Origin: Pseudomonas sp. UBA1879
GTDB lineage: Bacteria > Pseudomonadota > Gammaproteobacteria > Pseudomonadales > Pseudomonadaceae
Direction: 5' to 3'
Assembly (NCBI RefSeq): GCF_002338065.1
Contig: NZ_DDHJ01000010.1
Span: forward strand, 72,615 to 136,614
Length of the DNA: 64,000 nt
The notes under the pieces are model-generated. The model did no database searches and was not told the origin of the DNA. It worked only from the letters and a program-made list of their open reading frames with translations. This document shows, one piece after another, positions 33,832 to 42,177 of this stretch (position 1 is the first letter of the stretch; every line of letters begins with the position of its first letter). Made by a program: the position numbers and the translations under genes.

Positions 33832-35805
33832 ATGATTCCCGAACTCGGCCATCTGGCCATGATCCTGGCCCTGTGCTTCGCTGTCGTGCAGGCCGTCGTG
33901 CCGCTGTTCGGTGCCTGGCGTGGCGACCGTGTGTGGATGGGCCTGGCGCAACCGGCGGCGTGGGGGCAATTTGCGTTTCTGCTGTTTGCCTTCGGTTGCC
34001 TCAGCTATTCGTTCATGGTCGACGACTTCTCGGTGACTTACATCGCCGAAAACTCCAACAGCGCCTTGCCGTGGTACTACAAATTCAGCGCCGTGTGGGG
34101 CGCACACGAAGGCTCGTTGCTGCTGTGGGCCTTGATTCTCGGAGGCTGGACCTTCGCCGTGTCGGTGTGTTCCCGGCAATTGCCGCAGGTCATGCTGGCG
34201 CGGGTGCTGGCGGTGATGGGCCTGATCAGCATCGGTTTTCTGCTGTTTCTGATCCTCACCTCCAACCCGTTCAGCCGCATCCTGCCGCAGATTCCTCAAG
34301 ACGGCCGCGACCTCAACCCGCTGCTGCAAGACCCCGGCCTGATCATTCACCCGCCGATGCTCTACATGGGCTACGTCGGTTTCTCGGTGGCCTTCGCCTT
34401 CGCCATCGCCGCGTTGCTCGGCGGTCGTCTCGACGCGGCCTGGGCACGCTGGTCGCGGCCGTGGACCATCGTCGCCTGGGCCTTCCTCGGCATCGGCATC
34501 ACCCTTGGCTCGTGGTGGGCGTACTACGAACTGGGCTGGGGCGGCTGGTGGTTCTGGGACCCGGTCGAGAACGCCTCGTTCATGCCGTGGCTGGTGGGCA
34601 CCGCGCTGATTCACTCGCTGGCCGTGACTGAAAAGCGCGGCGTGTTCAAAAGCTGGACCGTGTTGCTGGCCATTGCGGCGTTTTCCCTGAGCCTGCTGGG
34701 CACCTTCCTCGTGCGCTCCGGCGTGCTGACGTCGGTCCACGCGTTTGCCTCCGACCCGGCCCGTGGCGTGTTCATTCTGGTGTTTCTGTTGATGGTGGTG
34801 GGCGGTTCGCTGACCCTGTTCGCCATCCGCGCGCCGGTGGTGAAAAGCCACGTCGGCTTCGGATTATGGTCGCGGGAGACGCTGCTGTTGGGCAATAACC
34901 TGGTGCTGGTGGTGGCGGCGTCGATGATCCTGCTCGGCACGCTGTACCCCTTGGTGCTGGACGCCATGAGCGGGGCGAAGATGTCGGTGGGGCCGCCGTA
35001 CTTCAATGCGCTGTTCCTGCCGTTGATGGCGCTGTTGATGGCGGTGATGGCGGTCGGCGTGCTGGTGCGCTGGAAAGACACCCCGGTGAAATGGCTGATG
35101 AGCATGCTTGCGCCCGTGCTGGTGGGCAGTGCAGCGCTGGCGGTGATCGCCGGGTTCGCCATGGCTGATTTCCACTGGGCCGTGCTGGCGACCGTGCTCC
35201 TGGCAGCGTGGGTACTGCTGGCGGGCGTGCGCGACCTGCTCGACAAGACTCGCCATAAAGGGTTGATCAAAGGCGCGACGGCGTTGAGCCGCAGCTATTG
35301 GGGCATGCAACTGGCGCACATCGGCATCGCGGTGGTAGCGCTGGGCGTGGTGTTGTCGAGTCAGAACAGTGCCGAACGTGACCTGCGCATGGCCCCGGGC
35401 GATTCAGTCGAACTGGGCGGCTACACCTTTGTGTTCGAGGGCGCCAAACACGTTCAGGGTCCGAACTTCACGTCCGATGAAGGCACTGTCCGCGTGCTGT
35501 CGAAGGGAGAAGAGGTGACCGTGCTGTACCCGGAAAAACGCCTGTACACCGTGCAGCGTTCGATGATGACCGAGGCCGGGATCGACGGCGGTTTCAGCCG
35601 CGATCTGTATGTGGCGCTGGGCGAGCCGCTGGACAACGGCGCCTGGGCGGTGCGGGTCCATGTCAAACCCTTCGTGCGCTGGATCTGGTTCGGCGGGTTG
35701 ATCACCGCATTGGGTGGTTTGCTGGCGGCGCTGGACAAGCGTTATCGGGTCAGAGTGCGAACAAAGGTGCGGGACGCGTTGGGGCTGTCAGGAGCTGCGG
35801 TATGA
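33832..35805 (+). CDS. ccmF: Cytochrome c heme lyase subunit CcmF
   Basis: 657 residues with many membrane helices and the WWD-type segment LGWGGWWFWDPVENASFMPWL. With CcmH and CcmI it attaches heme to apocytochromes. It starts three bases after ccmE, and its stop overlaps the ccmG ATG. Confidence 0.96.
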   Translation: MIPELGHLAMILALCFAVVQAVVPLFGAWRGDRVWMGLAQPAAWGQFAFLLFAFGCLSYSFMVDDFSVTYIAENSNSALPWYYKFSAVWGAHEGSLLLWALILGGWTFAVSVCSRQLPQVMLARVLAVMGLISIGFLLFLILTSNPFSRILPQIPQDGRDLNPLLQDPGLIIHPPMLYMGYVGFSVAFAFAIAALLGGRLDAAWARWSRPWTIVAWAFLGIGITLGSWWAYYELGWGGWWFWDPVENASFMPWLVGTALIHSLAVTEKRGVFKSWTVLLAIAAFSLSLLGTFLVRSGVLTSVHAFASDPARGVFILVFLLMVVGGSLTLFAIRAPVVKSHVGFGLWSRETLLLGNNLVLVVAASMILLGTLYPLVLDAMSGAKMSVGPPYFNALFLPLMALLMAVMAVGVLVRWKDTPVKWLMSMLAPVLVGSAALAVIAGFAMADFHWAVLATVLLAAWVLLAGVRDLLDKTRHKGLIKGATALSRSYWGMQLAHIGIAVVALGVVLSSQNSAERDLRMAPGDSVELGGYTFVFEGAKHVQGPNFTSDEGTVRVLSKGEEVTVLYPEKRLYTVQRSMMTEAGIDGGFSRDLYVALGEPLDNGAWAVRVHVKPFVRWIWFGGLITALGGLLAALDKRYRVRVRTKVRDALGLSGAAV

Positions 35806-36338
35806 AGCGTTGGGTGTTGTTGATTCCGCTGGTGCTGTTTCTCGGCCTGGCAGGGGTTCTGTATCGCGGGTTGTACCTGGACCCCTCGGAACTGCCTTCG
35901 GCGCTGATCGACAAACCGTTCCCCGATTTCGCGCTGCCCGCCGTGCAGGACGGCGCGCCGCTGACCCGCGCCAACCTGCTGGGCAAACCGGCGCTGGTCA
36001 ACGTCTGGGGCACCTGGTGCGTTGCCTGCCGGGTCGAACACCCGGTGCTGACCAAACTGGCGCAGCAGGGTGTGGTGATCTACGGCGTCAACTACAAGGA
36101 CGTCAACGCCGACGCCTTGAAATGGCTCAGCGAATTTCACGATCCGTATCAACTGAACATCAATGACGAAGCCGGCAGTCTGGGCTTGAACCTGGGCGTG
36201 TACGGCGCACCGGAAACCTTTCTGATCGACAGCAAAGGCATCATTCGCTACAAGCACGTCGGCGTGATCGACGAAACCGTCTGGCGGGAGAAACTGGCTG
36301 GGCTGTATCAGGGGCTGGTGGATGAGGGTAAGCCATGA
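35802..36338 (+). CDS. ccmG: Thiol:disulfide interchange protein CcmG (DsbE)
   Basis: 178 residues: an N-terminal membrane anchor (about 1-22) and a periplasmic thioredoxin fold with the active site WGTWCVAC and the cis-Pro loop GAPETFLID. It keeps apocytochrome cysteines reduced before heme attachment. The stop overlaps the ccmH start. Confidence 0.95.
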   Translation: MKRWVLLIPLVLFLGLAGVLYRGLYLDPSELPSALIDKPFPDFALPAVQDGAPLTRANLLGKPALVNVWGTWCVACRVEHPVLTKLAQQGVVIYGVNYKDVNADALKWLSEFHDPYQLNINDEAGSLGLNLGVYGAPETFLIDSKGIIRYKHVGVIDETVWREKLAGLYQGLVDEGKP

Positions 36339-36931
36339 GCGGCCTTCTGGATCGCATGGAATCCATTGGAGGAGTGAGCGTGCTCGCGATGCTTTTTCAA
36401 CGCCGATGCAAAGGTGTCGCCTGTACCGTCGTCTCGCGAGCAAGCTCACTCCTACAGGGGCTGCGTGCTTGCGCGATAGCGGTGGCAATGTTGCTGGGTG
36501 GCATGAACGTCGCCCACGCCGCCATCGACGCTTACACCTTCAAGGATGACGCCGAGCGCGCCCGTTACACCGAGCTGACCCGCGAGCTGCGCTGCCCGAA
36601 ATGTCAGAACCAGGACATCGCCGATTCCAACGCACCCATCGCCGCCGACCTGCGCAAAGAGATTTACCGCATGCTCGGCGAAGGGCAGAGCAATCAGCAG
36701 ATCATCGATTTCATGGTCGATCGCTATGGCGAGTTCGTGCGCTATAAACCTGAATTGAACGCCCACACCTGGCTGCTCTGGTTCGGTCCTGCCGGACTGC
36801 TGCTGGGCGGCGCGGTGCTGATCGGCGTGATCGTTACGCGTCGTCGCAGCCAACGCGGCGAAGAGGCCGATGAGCTTTCCGACGAGGAGCGTCAGCGCCT
36901 CGCCCACCTGCTGGATAAAAACCACGAATGA
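36335..36931 (+). CDS. ccmH: CcmH with a REP-derived N-terminal extension
   Basis: 198 residues. The mature part has the CcmH hallmark ELRCPKCQNQDIADSNAPIAADLRKEIYRML and a C-terminal membrane helix (about 146-168). The N-terminus is unusual: after MSGLLDRMES, residues about 12-41 are encoded by a complete REP pair (36370-36453) that keeps the frame open, and the hydrophobic core and cleavage site (ACAIAVAMLLGGMNVAHA) follow. The protein thus has a signal peptide with a very long n-region, or uses an internal non-ATG start after the REP. The overlap with the ccmG stop favours the long form. Confidence 0.9.
   Translation: MSGLLDRMESIGGVSVLAMLFQRRCKGVACTVVSRASSLLQGLRACAIAVAMLLGGMNVAHAAIDAYTFKDDAERARYTELTRELRCPKCQNQDIADSNAPIAADLRKEIYRMLGEGQSNQQIIDFMVDRYGEFVRYKPELNAHTWLLWFGPAGLLLGGAVLIGVIVTRRRSQRGEEADELSDEERQRLAHLLDKNHE
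36370..36453. repeat. REP pair inside the ccmH reading frame
   Basis: Left arm AGGAGTGAGCGTGCTCGCGA (36370-36389) and right arm TCGCGAGCAAGCTCACTCCT (36434-36453) pair with one mismatch. It is 84 bp long, a multiple of three, and has no in-frame stop in the ccmH frame. Confidence 0.85.
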
Positions 36932-38133
36932 TCGATTTCTGGCTCGCCGCTGGCCTCTTGTTGCTGGTGGCCTTGAGTTTTCTGCTAATCCCGTTGCTGC
37001 GCGGTCGTCGCGCCCAACGTGAAGAAGATCGCACGGCCCTCAACGTTGCGCTGTATGAGGAACGCGTGGCGGAATTGCAGGTTCAGCAAGCCGAGGGCGT
37101 ACTGTCCGCTGCGCAAATGGACAGTGGCCGTGCCGAGGCCGCTCGTGAATTGCTGGCCGACACCGAAGGCGTGTCCGCCGAGCACGTCTCACGGCTGGGC
37201 ACGCCATTGCCGTTACTCGCGGCGGTGCTGGTGCCGGTGGTGGCGCTGGGGCTCTATCTGCATTTCGGCGCCAGCGACAAGGTCGAGCTGACCCGGGAAT
37301 TTGCCGTGCCGCCGACTTCACTGGCGCAGATGACCGATCGATTGGAACGTGCCGTGAAGGCACAGCCGGATTCGGCGGAGAGCCTGTATTTCCTGGCCCG
37401 CACCTACATGTCGCAAGACCGGCCTGCCGATGCGGCGAAGATGTTCGAACGGGCTGTCGCGCTGGCCGGGCGTCAGCCGGAACTGCTGGGGCAGTGGGCA
37501 CAAGCCCTGTATTTCGCAGGCAACAAAGCCTGGACGCCGCAGATCCAGGGGCTGGCCGATGAAGCCCTGAAGACTGACCCCAAGGAAGTCACCAGCCTCG
37601 GTTTGCAGGGCATCCATGCGTTCGAGAGTCAGCATTTCCAAGCGGCGGTGGATTACTGGAGACGCCTGCTCGCGGTCTTGCCACCCAATGACCCCTCACG
37701 CGCCGCGCTGGAAGGCGGCATCGCACGCGCCAGCGAGAAGGTTGTGCAAAGCGGCGGTCAGGTGCAGGACACGACGTTGGTGGCGGCCCCTGCTGCGCAC
37801 CTGAAAGTCCGCGTGACCCTGTCCGATGACCTCAAAGCCAAGGTTGAGCCGGGTGACACGGTGTTCGTTTTTGCCCGCGCCGTTTCCGGCCCGCCTGCAC
37901 CGTTGGCGGTGAAGCGCATGACCGTCGCCGATCTGCCGGTGGAGGTGGAATTGACCGACGCCGACGCCATGATGCCGCAACTGAAACTGTCGAACTTTCC
38001 GGAAGTCCAACTCGTTGCTCGGGTATCCCGCGCAGGCCAGCCCACTTCCGGCGAGTGGATCGGTCGCAGCCAACCGTTGCCCAGCAACGTCACGGCGCGA
38101 CAGGCCCTGACCATCGACAGCCCCGATCAGTAG
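36928..38133 (+). CDS. ccmI: Cytochrome c biogenesis TPR protein CcmI
   Basis: 401 residues: two membrane helices (about 5-25 and 92-112) with a coiled cytoplasmic loop between them, then periplasmic TPR repeats (about 130-280; AESLYFLARTYMSQDRPADAAKMFERAVAL) and a C-terminal beta domain (LKVRVTLSDDLKAKVEPGDTVFVFARA). It delivers apocytochrome c to CcmF/CcmH. The start overlaps the ccmH stop. Confidence 0.94.
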   Translation: MIDFWLAAGLLLLVALSFLLIPLLRGRRAQREEDRTALNVALYEERVAELQVQQAEGVLSAAQMDSGRAEAARELLADTEGVSAEHVSRLGTPLPLLAAVLVPVVALGLYLHFGASDKVELTREFAVPPTSLAQMTDRLERAVKAQPDSAESLYFLARTYMSQDRPADAAKMFERAVALAGRQPELLGQWAQALYFAGNKAWTPQIQGLADEALKTDPKEVTSLGLQGIHAFESQHFQAAVDYWRRLLAVLPPNDPSRAALEGGIARASEKVVQSGGQVQDTTLVAAPAAHLKVRVTLSDDLKAKVEPGDTVFVFARAVSGPPAPLAVKRMTVADLPVEVELTDADAMMPQLKLSNFPEVQLVARVSRAGQPTSGEWIGRSQPLPSNVTARQALTIDSPDQ

Positions 38134-38180
38134 CGCTCCGACACGCCTGATCGCGCGGCCCTGACACAGTTGAGAATCCT

Positions 38181-38606
38181 ATGTATCGCGTCGCACGATT
38201 TGCCTTGTTGAGTGTGGTGGTGGCGTTGAGCGCCGCCTGTGCGGTCCAGCGCCCTGGCCCGCAGAGTTCGGAACCGATCCCGACGATTCCCGGTGGCGCG
38301 TCCCAACCGCAGCCCACCCCGCAGCCGGGGACCCCTCGGACCACGCCCCAGACCCCGCCGTCGACGCCGATCCCGTCGGGTCCGAAAACCTCTGCCAACT
38401 TCGCTCCGCCACCCGGTGGTAACAGCCATTGGGACGCCAAACTGGGCGTGCACGTGCTGAACAACGTCCCCAACACTTTCTACCGCCAACGCACCTACTA
38501 CCGCTGGAACAACGGCTGGAGCTGGTCCACCTCGCCGAGCGGCCCTTGGCAGGACACCGACGCCAGCGGCGTGCCACCGGGGTTGAGCCGGCAGTTCGGA
38601 AATTGA
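38181..38606 (+). CDS. Small Pro-rich lipoprotein after the ccm operon
   Basis: 141 residues. A lipoprotein signal ends at LSAAC (Cys about 20). A Pro/Thr/Ser-rich disordered stretch (about 25-75) leads to a compact aromatic end (HVLNNVPNTFYRQRTYYRWNNGWSWSTSPSGPWQDTDASGVPPGL). I recognise no named family; the tail resembles small conserved Pseudomonas envelope proteins. It is on the same strand as ccmI, 47 bp downstream. Confidence 0.75.
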   Translation: MYRVARFALLSVVVALSAACAVQRPGPQSSEPIPTIPGGASQPQPTPQPGTPRTTPQTPPSTPIPSGPKTSANFAPPPGGNSHWDAKLGVHVLNNVPNTFYRQRTYYRWNNGWSWSTSPSGPWQDTDASGVPPGLSRQFGN

Positions 38607-38792
38607 ATCCACGTAACCCTTACATGAGCGGGGCTTATCCGGTGAGCGCGCTGGGGCGCGTTTGACCGAAGTCGGCGTAAACTCTGCGGCGCTGTCTACT
38701 TATCGCGACGCGCTTATCTGGTGACGACTGCTGCGCAGACGATCGCGGGACAAGCCAAGGTCCTACAGGGGCATGTATCTGGCACCGATAAA

Positions 38793-38821
38793 AAAACGGC
38801 GACCTGTGAGGTCGCCGTTTT
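38793..38821. terminator. Terminator between the lipoprotein gene and sbp
   Basis: A perfect stem AAAACGGCGACCT / AGGTCGCCGTTTT with a GTG loop, with A and T runs on both sides, so it can work in both directions. It lies 17 bp past the sbp stop. Confidence 0.85.
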
Positions 38822-38837
38822 GCGTTAACCGGTCCGG

Positions 38838-39836
38838 TTATTTGCCCGGGTAAATCTGGTCGAACACGCCACCATCGATGAAATGGGTCTTCTGGATGTC
38901 CGGCCAGGCGCCGAAGGTTTTTTCGATGTTGAGGAAGTCGACTTTCGGGAAGCGGTCGGTGTACTTCGCCAGCACGTTCGGGTCACGCGGACGCAGGTAG
39001 TTGGCGGCGGCGATTTCCTGGCCTTCCGGCGACCACAGGTATTTGAGGTAATCCTCGGCCAGGGCGCGGGTGCCTTTCTTGTCGACGACCTTGTCGACCA
39101 CGCTCACGGGCGGTTCGGCTTCGGCGGAAACGCTTGGGTAGACCACTTCGAACTGGTCCCGGCCAAACTCGCGGGCAATCATCTCGGCTTCGTTTTCGAA
39201 GGTCACCAGCACGTCGCCGATATGGTTGGTCATGAACGTGGTGGTCGCGCCACGGCCGCCGGTGTCGAGGACCGGCACATGGCTGAACACCTGGCCGACG
39301 AATTTTTTCGCGGCGGCTTCATCGCCGCCGTTCTTCAGCGTATAGCCCCACGCCGACAGGTAGGTGTAGCGACCGTTGCCGGAGGTTTTCGGGTTTGGCA
39401 CCACCACTTCCACGCCGTCTTTCACCAGATCATTCCAGTCTTTCAGCGCTTTCGGGTTGCCCTTGCGCACGATGAACACCGTGGCCGAGGTGAACGGCGC
39501 GCTGTTGTTCGGCAGGCGCGTGACCCAGTCTTTCGGCACCAGCCCGCCGTTGTCCGCCAGGGAGTTGATGTCGGTGGCCATGTTCATGGTGATCACGTCA
39601 GCGGGCAGGCCGTCGATGACCGAGCGTGCCTGTTTGCTCGACCCGCCGAAAGACATTTTCAGGGTCACGTCTTCCTTGTGTTCGGCCTGCCAATGTTTCT
39701 GGAAAGCGGCGTTGTAATCCTTGTAGAAGTCGCGCATCACGTCGTACGAAACGTTGAGCAATTCCGGCGCGGCCTGGGCAGCGCTGCCGAAGGCCATTCC
39801 AGCGGCCAGAAGAGAAGCGGCGAAAAGTTTGTTCAC
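38838..39836 (-). CDS. sbp: Periplasmic sulfate-binding protein Sbp
   Basis: 332 residues starting at GTG 39836, with AAAGGA upstream. A signal peptide (about 1-22, cleavage after AQA) precedes a solute-binding fold with family motifs LLNVSYDVMRDFYKDYN, SFGGSSKQARSVIDGLPADVITMNMATDI, PNPKTSGNGRYTYLSAWG and LDTGGRGATTTF. It supplies sulfate to the CysTWA transporter. No cys genes are adjacent, so it stands alone here. Confidence 0.94.
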   Translation of the reverse strand: MNKLFAASLLAAGMAFGSAAQAAPELLNVSYDVMRDFYKDYNAAFQKHWQAEHKEDVTLKMSFGGSSKQARSVIDGLPADVITMNMATDINSLADNGGLVPKDWVTRLPNNSAPFTSATVFIVRKGNPKALKDWNDLVKDGVEVVVPNPKTSGNGRYTYLSAWGYTLKNGGDEAAAKKFVGQVFSHVPVLDTGGRGATTTFMTNHIGDVLVTFENEAEMIAREFGRDQFEVVYPSVSAEAEPPVSVVDKVVDKKGTRALAEDYLKYLWSPEGQEIAAANYLRPRDPNVLAKYTDRFPKVDFLNIEKTFGAWPDIQKTHFIDGGVFDQIYPGK

Positions 39837-39947
39837 TGCGAATTCCTTTGTCGTGTGTAGAAGCTGTTCTTATGGATAAAGCGATGGCGAATGGCCGCGA
39901 CTATAGCGAAAAAGCCACTGGGCCTTATAGACCGAATACGTCTGTGC

Positions 39948-40805
39948 TTATGTTTCCCCCGAGGGCGGCGAGGCGGCGATCGAATCGACTTTGGGGAACA
40001 ACGCATTGCCGCAGCGGGCGCAAAACGCGGCGTTGGGTTCGTGGCTCGGTTTGGCGCACACCGGGCAGTCGTGCTCCAGCTGGTCGCCGCGCATGGCGGT
40101 GGCGAGCTCCGCGGTGAAAATCCCGGTGGGCACGGCGATGATCGAGTAACCGGTGATCATCACCAGCGACGACAAAATCTGGCCAATGGGCGTTTTCGGC
40201 ACGATGTCGCCAAAGCCCACGGTGGTCAGCGTGACGATGGCCCAGTAGATGCCTTTGGGAATGCTGGTAAAGCCGTGATCCGGGCCTTCCACGACGTACA
40301 TCAACGTGCCGAAGACCGTCACCAGCGTCGACACGGTCACCAGAAACACGATGATTTTCTGCTTGCTGCCGCGCAACGCCGCCAGCAGGTAATTGGCTTG
40401 CTTCAGATAAGGGCTGAGCTTGAGCACGCGGAAGATCCGCAACATCCGCACTACGCGCACGATCAGCAGGTACTGCGCATCACTGTTGTAGAGCGCGAGG
40501 ATGCCGGGGACGATCGCCAGCAGGTCGATCAGGCCGTAGAAGCTGAAGGCGTATTTCAGGGGCTGCGGCGAGCAATACAGGCGCAGGATGTACTCGACGA
40601 GGAAGACAAAGGTAAAGCCCCACTCGATGTAGGCCAGCAGGTCGGCGTAGTCGCGATGAATGGCTTGGATGCTGTCGAGCATCACAATGGCCAGGCTGGC
40701 GAGGATGATCAGCAGCAGGGCCTTGTCGAAGCGCCGACCGGCCTTGGTGTCTGTCTGAAAAACGATAATGCGCAACTGTTCGCGCCAACCGGTGTTGCTG
40801 TCCAT
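39948..40805 (-). CDS. Voltage-gated potassium channel with C-terminal zinc ribbon
   Basis: 285 residues. Six membrane segments include an Arg-rich S4 (IVRVVRMLRIFRVLKL) and the pore with the selectivity filter TTVGFGD. The cytoplasmic end has a Cys4 zinc-ribbon-like element (CPVC...CARCG, about residues 247-268), seen in some bacterial Kv-type channels. It is monocistronic by spacing. Confidence 0.9.
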   Translation of the reverse strand: MDSNTGWREQLRIIVFQTDTKAGRRFDKALLLIILASLAIVMLDSIQAIHRDYADLLAYIEWGFTFVFLVEYILRLYCSPQPLKYAFSFYGLIDLLAIVPGILALYNSDAQYLLIVRVVRMLRIFRVLKLSPYLKQANYLLAALRGSKQKIIVFLVTVSTLVTVFGTLMYVVEGPDHGFTSIPKGIYWAIVTLTTVGFGDIVPKTPIGQILSSLVMITGYSIIAVPTGIFTAELATAMRGDQLEHDCPVCAKPSHEPNAAFCARCGNALFPKVDSIAASPPSGET

Positions 40806-40850
40806 GAGGGGGTTCCGAGTGCAAGGTCGGCAGAGCCTGTGACAAACCGC

Positions 40851-41735
40851 TCAAGAGCGCAACCGCTGATCGCCGATTGTCTGCCGCAGCAGACGACTGC
40901 TGGCCTGCACCAGCCAGCAGGCGAGGATGAATGGCGCGGTCAGGGTTGCAAGGCCCAGTCCGGAAAACCCCGGTTGCAGCAGGATCGCAAGCAGAATCGC
41001 CACGCCCGGCAGCCACGGCTTATGCCGCACGTGACTGAATGCCAGCGCCGCCAGTGCCGGGTTGTAGCCGGACAGGCCGAGCAGGGCCAGGCTGGCTTCC
41101 TGCTGCCACAATGCGAAAGCAATGCCGCACGCGCATCCCAGCGCCGCCCATAACGCGGCGCTGCGATTGGCGATCAACAGGCCAATGCCGATCAGCACAC
41201 CTGCCAACGGATGGTCCAGCAGAAACACTTGCCCCAAGCCCAACGGTAGCGCCTGGATCATGTCCGAATGGGCCGTGCCCACATTCGGCACAGGCTCGGC
41301 GAATATCAGCAGCACCCAGCTGAACAGCACGAACGGCGCGGTGTACACCTTCAGGCATGTGGCGCGGGACGCCCGTCGCATCCAGCCGTGGACCAGCATG
41401 GCACTGAGGCCGCCGCAGGCGATGATCAGCAGCGGCGACAGGGGCGAATCATCGAAGCGATAACTGATCAGCAGCCCCAGCAAAACGCCGTTGTAGCTGT
41501 ACACCCCGGCCTGCCGTTCGGCCTTGGGGTAGCCGCGACGTTGCGCGGTGAGCAGCCCAGAGACCGCGCCCAACAAGGCGCCACCGAGGGAGGAGGGTGC
41601 GCTGATGAGGATCGCTAACAGACAAAAGAGGCCACACACCGGGCTGCGTTGAAGCAGGACCTGACTGAAACCGTTGAGCAGCGCTTCCGCCCAGTCCGGG
41701 CAATGGGAGGATGGGGCAGGGGTAAGGACGTTCAT
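40851..41735 (-). CDS. Urea transporter (UT/Yut family)
   Basis: 294 residues with about ten membrane segments. The two halves carry UT-family motifs (GALLGAVSGLLTA, YSYNGVLLGLLISY; later ALWAALGCACGIAFA and GLSGYNPALAALAF). I start at ATG 41735; a TTG four codons upstream is also open. A TGTATACA palindrome lies 25 bp upstream. Urea is a product of the purine pathway encoded at 50-64 kb, so a role in urea export or re-uptake is plausible. Confidence 0.85.
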   Translation of the reverse strand: MNVLTPAPSSHCPDWAEALLNGFSQVLLQRSPVCGLFCLLAILISAPSSLGGALLGAVSGLLTAQRRGYPKAERQAGVYSYNGVLLGLLISYRFDDSPLSPLLIIACGGLSAMLVHGWMRRASRATCLKVYTAPFVLFSWVLLIFAEPVPNVGTAHSDMIQALPLGLGQVFLLDHPLAGVLIGIGLLIANRSAALWAALGCACGIAFALWQQEASLALLGLSGYNPALAALAFSHVRHKPWLPGVAILLAILLQPGFSGLGLATLTAPFILACWLVQASSRLLRQTIGDQRLRS

Positions 41736-41759
41736 GTATGTATTCAATAATTGTATTTA

Positions 41760-41769
41760 TTGTATACAT
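41760..41769. promoter_or_regulatory. GntR-type operator candidate before the urea transporter gene
   Basis: TTGTATACAT, with the core palindrome TGTATACA, matches the sites before puuE (56294) and the AzgA-type permease (62573). Confidence 0.5.
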
Positions 41770-41810
41770 ATTGCTCTCGATCGTCGCGGCCATCAAGCCG
41801 TACGCTGTCT

Positions 41811-42091
41811 GGTGTAGGAGCCGGGTTGCTGGCGAAAGTGGTGTGTCATTCAGTCGGGAGGCGACTGACCTGACGCATTCGTCCCAGACTGTGTAAAAAC
41901 TACTGCAGGCTGTGCGCCTTCGGCGTTACGCACATGATGCTGCGTTAAAGACAGGCAAAAAATGCTCATTTAGAACACTTAGAGTCGGTCGCGACCCCGG
42001 CCGTTTTTCGTCTGTTTTTGCCTTGCCCCATCATCGCTCGTGACGTTTTTACACACTCTGGTCCGATCGCGGCCAGCACCAAGGCGGCTCC
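41811..42091. repeat. REP pair split by an insertion
   Basis: The left arm (tgtaggagccgggttgctgg, near 41813) and a decayed right arm (gcggccagcaccaaggcggctcctac, about 42066-42091) are separated by the 176-bp element at 41885-42060. Without it they would form a REP pair of usual size. A further single REP-like arm lies at 42141-42166 (gtgggagccggctcgctggc). Confidence 0.65.
41885..42060. mobile_element. MITE-like element with 16-bp terminal inverted repeats
   Basis: The ends are CAGACTGTGTAAAAAC (41885-41900) and GTTTTTACACACTCTG (42045-42060), which pair with one mismatch. GTCC directly flanks both ends (41881-41884 and 42061-42064) as a probable 4-bp target duplication. The interior is itself imperfectly palindromic (gatgctgcg..ggcaaaaa against tttttgcc..catcatc). 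It has no transposase ORF, so it would need a helper. Confidence 0.65.
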
Positions 42092-42177
42092 TACGGATCC
42101 GACATCGGTCGCAGATTTTTACGACCTCTGCATGACCCTCGTGGGAGCCGGCTCGCTGGCGAATGCGGTGTGTCAGG

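Noticed and set aside
39891..41153. 420-residue forward ORF across the channel and urea transporter genes
   Set aside because: Runs antisense to two well-recognised genes and the gap between them; composition typical of antisense frames.
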